Source: Fontisphaera persica | GTDB taxonomy: Bacteria > Verrucomicrobiota > Verrucomicrobiia > Limisphaerales > Fontisphaeraceae | DNA length: 64,000 bases | Assembly (NCBI RefSeq): GCF_024832785.1 | Contig: NZ_CP116615.1 | Span: forward strand, 2,418,001-2,482,000 | Reading direction: 5' to 3' | Shown: positions 29,301 to 37,000 of the stretch, one piece after another | Layout of the letters: the number at the start of each line of letters is the position of its first letter | Position numbering within the stretch: the first letter of the stretch is position 1 | Position numbers and translations under genes: made by a program | The notes under the pieces: generated by a model | Told to the model about the DNA's origin: nothing | Databases searched by the model: none | Seen by the model: only the letters and a program-made list of their open reading frames with translations

Positions 29301-29781
29301 CGTCTTGCATGAAACCAAAACCTGGCGCTGGGTGTACAAAGAAGTCGAGAAATCCAAACTCATCGGCTTGAACCCCGAACCCGGCTCCCCGGGCAAACTC
29401 AAAAAACTTAAGGCCGTCAAAATCATTGGCGACAACTTTGGCATCGCCCTTGACCCTCAGCCCACCATCATCCGTTTCCACAAAGTCTGGCACCAGCTCC
29501 AGGCCCTGCGCCGCCAAAACCAAAACCGCCCCGTCCGCGTTTTGCGTAACGGGCAGCTTATTCGAGTGCCCGATGGTAGGTACGAAGGCGTGTGGCGTAT
29601 TGCGAGTGTGAAAGCAGCCATGACTTTGGACATAATCGCACCAGATCGGGTTAAAGTCGAAAGCAAGGGAGTTGGAATTAAAAGAGATGTAAAACTTGCA
29701 ACCCTTGTAAAAAACGCAATGGAAATTCTCGATTCCAGCTACGTCGGAATTGCAGCATGTCCTATCACATCGTCAACATAG
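26368..29781 (+). CDS. cas9: Cas9 endonuclease, type II-C (1137 aa)
   Basis: RNA-guided DNA nuclease using tracrRNA:crRNA. RuvC-I is LAFDVGHSSIGWAV with catalytic Asp19. The Arg-rich bridge helix is KKRRDYRRQRRHIRATRQR. RuvC-II is RITIEVNREL with Glu575. The HNH domain has a CPYTGKDYDA lead-in, DKDHVIPRS (Asp658, His659) and EVNRMKG (Asn682). RuvC-III is HLHHALDACTLAL with His834 and Asp837. All nuclease residues appear intact, and the length fits subtype II-C. The next gene is cas1, overlapping by 25 bp in another frame; there is no csn2 or cas4. The last 70 or so codons are visibly AT-richer with different codon choice, hinting at a swapped PAM-interacting C-terminus. The first codons overlap the predicted tracrRNA promoter. 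Confidence 0.97.
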   Translation: MQSNHKNTPSQPDLELAFDVGHSSIGWAVLQEVNSPSPANDELPTPALLGCGVVIFGADDCLAKKRRDYRRQRRHIRATRQRIARLKSLLAHLGVLKPHQLDKPGCAWPWLLAARVLRGGPLLSWPELWDVLRWYAHNRGYNANRLWSRQEHGEEEDAEKVQNARHLLEKHQTRTMAETICAICGLDPLGNKRSCHLPGDQRPKGLNAAFPREIVEAEVLDILERHKNRLPQLNQAFIHALMSDWKAIGCPSIKLPERYHGGLLFGQLVPRFDNRIISSCPITFEKVFQQTLQETQDPKEAEHRATKAAKVPAAKCPEFLRFRWAMLLANVKISQAGNGHVRPLSVTERQTLHQKMEAKGFLTKDEFKKAVRELTHNQPDNLDQMLMPPDADKMLVLDPVKKALSQPFLIAIWPHLPIRLQKRAIGQLRHGKSITLAELCKNASEEERRRLQQALQDFAAQENTKKKRGQTHTVEDWLKQRLHADLPSARAPYTREVMRQAWQDVMEKGIHPKEKDGCLYRDEAIREAQIQRSIDQQTNNHLVRHRLKILERLHQDILKAYANEDPSRIKRITIEVNRELRDYSGMTRKEQEQDLGQRLAHFKSAVKKLEEDLKGNNIRITAGLIRKARIAMDLDWTCPYTGKDYDAITLARKGVDKDHVIPRSQRASDSLDSLVITFPEVNRMKGKRTALAFIEEFQGRTVEGRPDLTIRTVSQYRQWVESLDTRKGHAEDIRRKKRRKELLLLRDYVEEEFTPRDLTQTSQLVRLGAALLQRPYLELEQKPVITSLPGSVTAFIRRGWQLLGCLSLANPQVLDESGHVRTKDEIRGITHLHHALDACTLALASHYLPRDGHFWRLLLKRRLNSAEQRQLAHATRGLCQFNNDGEVVLRDLPAAFKEQLRQRLAERRVVQHIPKDMSGLPAEETVYRVFDPQDSHPSAKRLRRWFEAQKVKIPAPQDDTVLIVCRKRISSADAQSGTVLHETKTWRWVYKEVEKSKLIGLNPEPGSPGKLKKLKAVKIIGDNFGIALDPQPTIIRFHKVWHQLQALRRQNQNRPVRVLRNGQLIRVPDGRYEGVWRIASVKAAMTLDIIAPDRVKVESKGVGIKRDVKLATLVKNAMEILDSSYVGIAACPITSST

Positions 29782-30701
29782 ACTCTCCGCAATGCTCCAT
29801 CAGTTGTCGCGACGGCCAGCTCGTCTGCAAAACGGCTGACTCCGAACGCAAGCTGCCGCTGGAAGATGTGGCCGCCATTATCATTACCAGCTTCTCCGCC
29901 TCCATCCACAGCCATCTCTTCCTGCAGGCGGCCAAACATGGCGTGGCCCTCATTTTGTGCGAGGCCTTCAAGCCCGCCAGTCTCGTCCTCCCCGCCCGGA
30001 GGGCCACCGACACGCTGCTTTGCCGCGCACAAATCGCCCTCAGCGAACATCAGCGCGCCGCCCTTTGGCAAAAAACCATCGAGGCCAAATGCCAGAACCA
30101 GCTTGCCCTGGCCGAGTCCTTGGCCCCCCGCCATGAACGCCTGCCCGACTTGCGCACCGCCGCTCGCAGCCGCAAACCTCACAAGGAATCCTTTTGTGCC
30201 CGATATTACTGGCAAATCCTAGGCTCCGCCCTGAACACGCCCGACTTCAATCGTGGACGCCATGCAGGCAGTTGGAATAACCTGCTCAACTATGGATATG
30301 CCGTCCTCCTCTCCGCCACCCTCCAAAAACTTTTTGCCCTGGGGCTGGACCCAACCTTTGGCATCTCGCACGCCACCCGCGAGCGCAGCACCCCCCTGGC
30401 TTATGACCTCATGGAACCCTTCCGCCCCTGCGTGGATTGGCGCGTCATCCAGTGGATGCTCAACCACCCCCACGCCACCGCTTGGGAAGTCACCAAGGAA
30501 TTCCGCCAATGGGTCACCGGTTTCGCCATCGAGCGCGTGGAATACCTCGGCTTCAACCTGGACATTCACGGCTGCCTGGAAGGCGTAATCCGCGGCTTCC
30601 GCCGGGCGGTGGTGGAAAAACAAACCAGATATTACCGCCCCTGGCTGACCAAAAATGGTTTTGCCAAAGTTGAAAAAATTACAAACCAGCAGCTTTCCTG
30701 A
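29757..30701 (+). CDS. cas1: Cas1 integrase (type II-C), 314 aa
   Basis: Spacer-integration nuclease that acts as a Cas1-Cas2 complex. The expected metal ligands are present: Glu144 (HKESFCARYYWQIL), His205 (FGISHATRER) and Glu220 (LAYDLMEPFRP). The N-terminal beta domain (MSYHIVNIDSP, DVAAIIITSFSASIH) and length are typical. ATG 29757 lies inside the cas9 3' end, so translation is probably coupled. cas2 follows after 50 bp. A complete Cas1 beside Cas2 suggests the locus can, or recently could, acquire spacers. Confidence 0.96.
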   Translation: MSYHIVNIDSPQCSISCRDGQLVCKTADSERKLPLEDVAAIIITSFSASIHSHLFLQAAKHGVALILCEAFKPASLVLPARRATDTLLCRAQIALSEHQRAALWQKTIEAKCQNQLALAESLAPRHERLPDLRTAARSRKPHKESFCARYYWQILGSALNTPDFNRGRHAGSWNNLLNYGYAVLLSATLQKLFALGLDPTFGISHATRERSTPLAYDLMEPFRPCVDWRVIQWMLNHPHATAWEVTKEFRQWVTGFAIERVEYLGFNLDIHGCLEGVIRGFRRAVVEKQTRYYRPWLTKNGFAKVEKITNQQLS

Positions 30702-30751
30702 GGCGCCAGACCGCTGCGCGCAGTCGGCCGACAGGGCTTCCTGCTGAAATA

Positions 30752-31087
30752 ATGGATACGGAGAAGTACAAAATGGGCTGGCTCATCGTTGCCTTCGACC
30801 TCCCTGTGCTGACCCCCAAACAGCGCAAGGCGGCCACCGATTTTCGCAAATTCCTCCTCGACGACGGCTACCTCATGGTACAATTGAGCGTCTATGCCCG
30901 CCCCTGCGTCTCTTTCGCCCGCCAGGAAACCCACCTCGAACGCCTTAGAAAGGCCATTCCCCCTGAAGGCTCAGTGCGCGCTATCTTTGTCACCCGCGCC
31001 CAATGGGAACGCTCCTTTGTCATTACCGGCTCGCCAGCCGCTCCCACCGACCCTGAAGCCATGCCAGAACAAATGCAATTCTGGTAA
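30752..31087 (+). CDS. cas2: Cas2 (type II-C), 111 aa
   Basis: The small ferredoxin-fold partner of Cas1. It has the conserved first strand with aspartate (LIVAFDLPVLTPKQRK, Asp16), then FRKFLLDDGYLMVQLSVYAR and GSVRAIFVTRAQWERSF, as in type II Cas2 proteins. It is the last cas gene, ending 167 bp before the first repeat. Gene order cas9-cas1-cas2 with nothing further defines II-C. Confidence 0.95.
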   Translation: MDTEKYKMGWLIVAFDLPVLTPKQRKAATDFRKFLLDDGYLMVQLSVYARPCVSFARQETHLERLRKAIPPEGSVRAIFVTRAQWERSFVITGSPAAPTDPEAMPEQMQFW

Positions 31088-31133
31088 AAAATCACGTCAC
31101 CGGCGAAGCATCACCCTCAAAGCCAAGCCACCC

Positions 31134-31165
31134 GGGGCATCGCTTTCACCACCAAACGATGCCCC
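31134..31165. other. Stem-loop downstream of cas2
   Basis: GGGGCATCG (31134-31142) pairs perfectly with CGATGCCCC (31157-31165) across a 14-base loop. There is no T-run after it, so it is not a classic intrinsic terminator. It may stabilise the 3' end of the cas mRNA. Confidence 0.5.
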
Positions 31166-31211
31166 GCCCGTCCACCATGCTGCCATGTGTGCGCCAACAA
31201 CCCCAGCACCC

Positions 31212-31246
31212 AAAAAACTGCAACCGGCTTATACCAAGCCAGTTGC
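31212..31246 (-). terminator. Intrinsic terminator between the array and cas2, reading minus strand
   Basis: On the minus strand an 11-bp stem (GCAACTGGCTT with AAGCCGGTTGC, one U-G pair, 5-base loop) is followed by AGTTTTTT. There is no matching T-run on the plus strand. It sits 9 bp past the cas2-proximal end of the array, where it would stop array or repeat-promoter transcripts before they run antisense into cas2 and cas1. This independently supports minus-strand transcription of the array. Confidence 0.85.
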
Positions 31247-32598
31247 AACTTTCGATTATACCTCCCCCGTTTTTTGAATCAAGGCAAAGCGTGAGGAATT
31301 CGGCAAGAACAAGCCGAAAATTATACCTCCCCGTTTTTGAATCAAGGCAAAGCGAGTTGAGCGCGGTATATTCCGGCAGGGTTATTATACCTCCCCGTTT
31401 TTGAATCAAGGCAAAGCATCAACCCAAGCGCGCTGATACGGCAGCAGATTATACCTCCCCGTTTTTGAATCAAGGCAAAGCGAGCCTGGGCACGAAGTGG
31501 TTTTTGATAACATTATACCTCCCCGTTTTTGAATCAAGGCAAAGCCATCGGGCCGAGTGTCCGATGCCTTTTTATTATACCTCCCCCGTTTTTTGAATCA
31601 AGGCAAAGCGAAGCTTGGAGCTTCTGGCTTCGGCAGTTGATTATACCTCCCCGTTTTTGAATCAAGGCAAAGCATGGCGCGGGTGAGGGTGATGAGCAAA
31701 AGCATTATACCTCCCCGTTTTTGAATCAAGGCAAAGCCTCCAGTCACCACACCATTCTGCACCCGCCATTATACCTCCCCGTTTTTTGAATCAAGGCAAA
31801 GCCGCATCACAACGCACAAGATTTTGGCGCGGATTATACCTCCCCGTTTTTGAATCAAGGCAAAGCCAGCGAGTGGGGCGGGAGGCGGTCAATCGGATTA
31901 TACCTCCCCGTTTTTTGAATCAAGGCAAAGCTCGCTGTCATACACTGGTTGTCCGAATGTTATTATACCTCCCCGTTTTTGAATCAAGGCAAAGCAACCA
32001 TATTTCATCATGAGTTTATGTTGACATTATACCTCCCCGTTTTTGAATCAAGGCAAAGCTTGCGATTCCTCGCAATGCCACGTATTTCGATTATACCTCC
32101 CCCGTTTTTGAATCAAGGCAAAGCTCCAGTCCATCCAGTCCATCCCACAGACATATTATACCTCCCCGTTTTTTGAATCAAGGCAAAGCTGCTGACGGCA
32201 TTGAATCCATTGGGTGCCGATTATACCTCCCCGTTTTTGAATCAAGGCAAAGCTCGTCATGGGCAGGATTGAATCTGGGTCACATTATACCTCCCCGTTT
32301 TTGAATCAAGGCAAAGCTACTGAACCATGCATCCGCCCTGCAAACCCATTATACCTCCCCGTTTTTGAATCAAGGCAAAGCGGAGGCGCCGAGGTCTTCG
32401 CGGATGGCGGATTATACCTCCCCGTTTTTTGAATCAAGGCAAAGCATTCGGCATCCAGATTTGGTTGGTGACGTTATTATACCTCCCCGTTTTTGAATCA
32501 AGGCAAAGCTCCCTGTCCCAGCCGCAGCAGTCCCGAGTTATTATACCTCCCCGTTTTTGAATCAAGGCAAAGCACTGCCCTCGCCGCTGCCTGCGATT

Positions 32599-34017
32599 TG
32601 CGCCAAAAGATTGTTACCCAGGCGGGGCTGACCGGTTGGCGGAAACTGGTCGTTGTGCCAAAAGTCGGTGTTACCGAGCCATGAACACCGAAATGAGTCA
32701 AAACACTCGTCAAGAAGTCCTGGCCCAGCTGCGTCGGCGCTATGCCCGGGCCGGGCGACTCTACAAAGCCCAACTGCTCGACCAGGCCGTCGCCCTGTTG
32801 GGCTACCATCGCAAGGCGACCATTCGGGCGCTGCGGGCCGGGCCGTCGGCGCGACGGGCGCCCGGCTTGGTTTTGGGGCGGCCGAAGACCTACCACCCGG
32901 AGACGCTGCTGCCGGTGATTCGGCCGATCTGGCAGGCGGCCTTCCAACCCTGCGGGGTGCGGCTGCGTGCCCTGCTTCCCGAGTGGCTGGCCGCCTATGA
33001 AACCGATCATCGCCGCCTGGACCCGGATTTGCGCCAGGCGCTCTTGAGTATCAGTGCGCGCACCTTGGATCGTTTGCTGGCCCCGCTGCGGCGGGCGGGC
33101 GGCGGCCGACCGGCACCCGGCCCGGCAGCCTCTTGCGTCAGAGCATCCCCCTGCGCGGCGAGTGGACCGAGACCGGCCCCGGCTGGCTGGGCTGGACACG
33201 GTGGCCCTATGCGGCGGCTGTCTGGATGACCGGCATCTGTGGATGCTGGATGGGGTGGATATTAGCACCGACTGGGCCGGGCTGCGCGCCTTGGAAAACC
33301 GCAGCCAGCACGCCACTTTGACGCAGATTCGCGATCTGGAGGCCAGCCTGCCCTTTGCCCTGCGGGGTGGACACCGACAACGGGGGCGAGTTCATCAACC
33401 ATCACCTGGTGGCCTACCTGGGGCAGCGTCCCCGGCCGGTGCTCTTCACCCGCGCCCGGCCCTATCAGAAGAACGACAACGCCCATGTCGAGCAGCGCAA
33501 CTGGACGCGGGTGCGCCAGCATTTCGGTTATGGGCGTTACGACAACCCGGCGGTCACGCCGCTCATCAACACCCTCTGCAAAGAGGCGTTGGAGCCGTTG
33601 CTCAATCATTTCCTGCCGACCCTCAAGCTGGAGGGTAAGTCTCGGAGCGGGGGCGGATGGTGCGGCAGTATGGCGTCCCCCAAACGCCCTACGCCCGGGT
33701 GCTGGCGGCGGCGGAAGTCAGTGCCGAAACCAAGGCGCGCTTGCGGGCGCTGCACGCCACGCTCAATCCCTTCCAACTGGGGCGGGACATCGAACGCCAG
33801 AAGCAGGCGATTGAAGCCCGGCGGCGACTAACGGCTTGAATTCGGAGGCGTCTTGGAGTACGGGAATTTCCCCAAGAAACGGGAACAAGGGAGGCCGGCG
33901 GGACTGCGTCCGGCGGCTTTCTTTGTTCTCAAATGAGGGGTCAACTTGGGTAACACCCTTTTTGGCGCAACGGGCCCCCTGCCCACCCCGCGCCGGGTAA
34001 CAGTTACTTTTGGCGCA
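32599..34017 (+). mobile_element. Insertion sequence (about 1.4 kb) inserted in the CRISPR array
   Basis: The ends are inverted: left TGCGCCAAAAGATTGTTACCC (32599-32619, written here as a 21-base span whose core is GCGCCAAAAG..GTTACCC) and right, at 33995-34017, the reverse complement of the same core. A second, inner copy of the core lies at each end (32654-32675 and 33948-33969), so each terminus has two similar sites in tandem, probably transposase binding sites. One transposase gene fills the middle. The flanking spacer remnants are 25 bp (left) and 21 bp (right); no clear target-site duplication was seen. Base composition is G-richer than the neighbouring plus strand, which fits a recent arrival. 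Confidence 0.85.
32681..33838 (+). pseudogene. Frameshifted DDE (rve-type) transposase
   Basis: From ATG 32681 the protein starts MNTEMSQNTRQEVLAQLRRR with an N-terminal helix-turn-helix region (QAVALLGYHRKATIRALR). The catalytic core is spread over several frames: LDTVALCGG (first Asp), GVDTDNGGEFINHH (second Asp) and NAHVEQRNWTRVRQHFG (Glu), ending FQLGRDIERQKQAIEARR. At least four frame changes are needed, near 33122, 33190, 33365 and 33650. It belongs to the integrase-core transposases (IS481/IS3-like fold); I could not name the family. If the frameshifts are real the element is dead. If they are homopolymer errors, it encodes an intact protein of about 385 residues. Confidence 0.8.
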
Positions 34018-37000
34018 CAACGGTTGTTTTTTGTTTCTATTATACCTCCCCGTTTTTGAATCAAGGCAAAGCACAGGAATGTCCGCCCCGCGCAAGCCCA
34101 CGATTATACCTCCCCCGTTTTTTGAATCAAGGCAAAGCAGAAGGGCCAACTGGGACTAATATAAAATTATTATACCTCCCCCGTTTTTTGAATCAAGGCA
34201 AAGCCAGATTGGGGATCGAGGCCGCGCTGAAGGCATTATACCTCCCCCGTTTTTTGAATCAAGGCAAAGCAGGCAACACGCGATAGATGAGATTGGTCCC
34301 ATTATACCTCCCCCGTTTTTTGAATCAAGGCAAAGCAGTTGCAATCGGATTCACCGCTTCAAGTGGATTATACCTCCCCCGTTTTTTGAATCAAGGCAAA
34401 GCACCGCGCCAACACCGCCGCATCCAGAGCATATTATACCTCCCCCGTTTTTTGAATCAAGGCAAAGCCCTGAATTGTGCTGCGCGGAGATACGGCATAT
34501 TATACCTCCCCCGTTTTTTGAATCAAGGCAAAGCGCGCGAGGCGCACCGACACAACGACATTGAATTATACCTCCCCCGTTTTTTGAATCAAGGCAAAGC
34601 CCAGTTGGCGCTTTTTCTTCCGCACCTCCAATTATACCTCCCCCGTTTTTTGAATCAAGGCAAAGCCCCTCACCCGGTACACCGTCCCGTCCGGCGATTA
34701 TACCTCCCCCGTTTTTTGAATCAAGGCAAAGCAGGTGACTCGCGCCATGTAGGAGGCGCTGGATTATACCTCCCCCGTTTTTTGAATCAAGGCAAAGCCG
34801 CGCCGCTCCGCGCCCCGGAAGGCCCGAATTATACCTCCCCCGTTTTTTGAATCAAGGCAAAGCTTGGGGGCGCGGTGTGCTTTGGGTTGTGCGATTATAC
34901 CTCCCCCGTTTTTTGAATCAAGGCAAAGCGGGCTTGGTGGCAGCCCCATAATGTGAGGGATTATACCTCCCCCGTTTTTTGAATCAAGGCAAAGCAAAGC
35001 GGGGCCATCAATTCAGGGATTGAAGAATTATACCTCCCCCGTTTTTTGAATCAAGGCAAAGCAGGCGGCACTGAATGCGGCGGGCGGCGAGCATTATACC
35101 TCCCCCGTTTTTTGAATCAAGGCAAAGCAGATCAATCGATCACGGCAGCCTGCTGTTCATTATACCTCCCCCGTTTTTTGAATCAAGGCAAAGCCAAATG
35201 TCTTCATTCTTTTTTCCTTTCGTATTATACCTCCCCCGTTTTTTGAATCAAGGCAAAGCTTACTCTCGCACCAATGCCCCAATTCAATTATTATACCTCC
35301 CCCGTTTTTTGAATCAAGGCAAAGCATTGGGTCAATCCACCCCCCGCAACCAAATATTATACCTCCCCCGTTTTTTGAATCAAGGCAAAGCGAGGAGTTG
35401 TTGGTTGTACTTGAGTAGTCCATTATACCTCCCCCGTTTTTTGAATCAAGGCAAAGCACGAGTTAGGGGGGAGAGATGTCGGATGCGATTATACCTCCCC
35501 CGTTTTTTGAATCAAGGCAAAGCGAACCTCAATGCCAGCAGGCCGCGGTTTGGATTATACCTCCCCCGTTTTTTGAATCAAGGCAAAGCGTGAGCACAAG
35601 CGCGGGCGAAGCTCTCGATATTATACCTCCCCCGTTTTTTGAATCAAGGCAAAGCTGCAATATGCAGGGAAGGCCTTGAGCAATGATTATACCTCCCCCG
35701 TTTTTTGAATCAAGGCAAAGCTGCAATGCAGGTGTTGTTGTCCAAGTCCAAATTATACCTCCCCCGTTTTTTGAATCAAGGCAAAGCGGCTCTGATAAAC
35801 AGGGACGAACTGAGTTTATTATACCTCCCCCGTTTTTTGAATCAAGGCAAAGCCTATGGGAACCCTCGCTGAGAAAAAAAATAATTATACCTCCCCCGTT
35901 TTTTGAATCAAGGCAAAGCAACAGCTGCCGTTTCAACGTCGTCAGATTAATTATACCTCCCCCGTTTTTTGAATCAAGGCAAAGCTGCAGCCCAAACGGC
36001 CGCGAACTTTAGTTTATTATACCTCCCCCGTTTTTTGAATCAAGGCAAAGCGGGTCCGAGCGTCACACAATCGGTCGAACCATTATACCTCCCCCGTTTT
36101 TTGAATCAAGGCAAAGCGCACACCTTGTTACTCGTCGAAAAATACATATTATACCTCCCCCGTTTTTTGAATCAAGGCAAAGCCGGCTGCTGCGCGGTTG
36201 CCACCTCCATGACATTATACCTCCCCCGTTTTTTGAATCAAGGCAAAGCCAATGCCATGTCGGGCCGATTCACATTATCATTATACCTCCCCCGTTTTTT
36301 GAATCAAGGCAAAGCAGGATACGTGTGGGGCTGGCTGAAAGCGGATTATACCTCCCCCGTTTTTTGAATCAAGGCAAAGCTTGCAATTGAACGATGTGCT
36401 GGTGTTGAAATTATACCTCCCCCGTTTTTTGAATCAAGGCAAAGCATAGAGGAACGTCGGCCAGTTGTCGAACCAATTATACCTCCCCCGTTTTTTGAAT
36501 CAAGGCAAAGCACAGGCTCCGCCAGGTCTCCCGCGCCCAGGATTATACCTCCCCCGTTTTTTGAATCAAGGCAAAGCAACTGGTGCCGCCAGCCGTTATC
36601 TCCAAATTATTATACCTCCCCCGTTTTTTGAATCAAGGCAAAGCTACGAGTTGGTGATCCATGAGTTGGTTACCATTATACCTCCCCCGTTTTTTGAATC
36701 AAGGCAAAGCCATTCACCTGCTCTGTCATCACTACAACGTATTATACCTCCCCCGTTTTTTGAATCAAGGCAAAGCATACAACTGAGTATCGAGTGACGC
36801 CATCCCATTATACCTCCCCCGTTTTTTGAATCAAGGCAAAGCCGGTCGCTGCGAACTCCCATCGGGGTGTGGATTATACCTCCCCCGTTTTTTGAATCAA
36901 GGCAAAGCCGATGTGGGCCGCAATCGACTACGAGACTGATTATACCTCCCCCGTTTTTTGAATCAAGGCAAAGCAGCCGATAATGTGAATCGGCCCGACA

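Noticed and set aside
26368-29781. IscB-like or transposon-borne Cas9 relative
   Set aside because: The length, REC-sized region between bridge helix and RuvC-II, and adjacent cas1-cas2 and array identify a canonical II-C Cas9.
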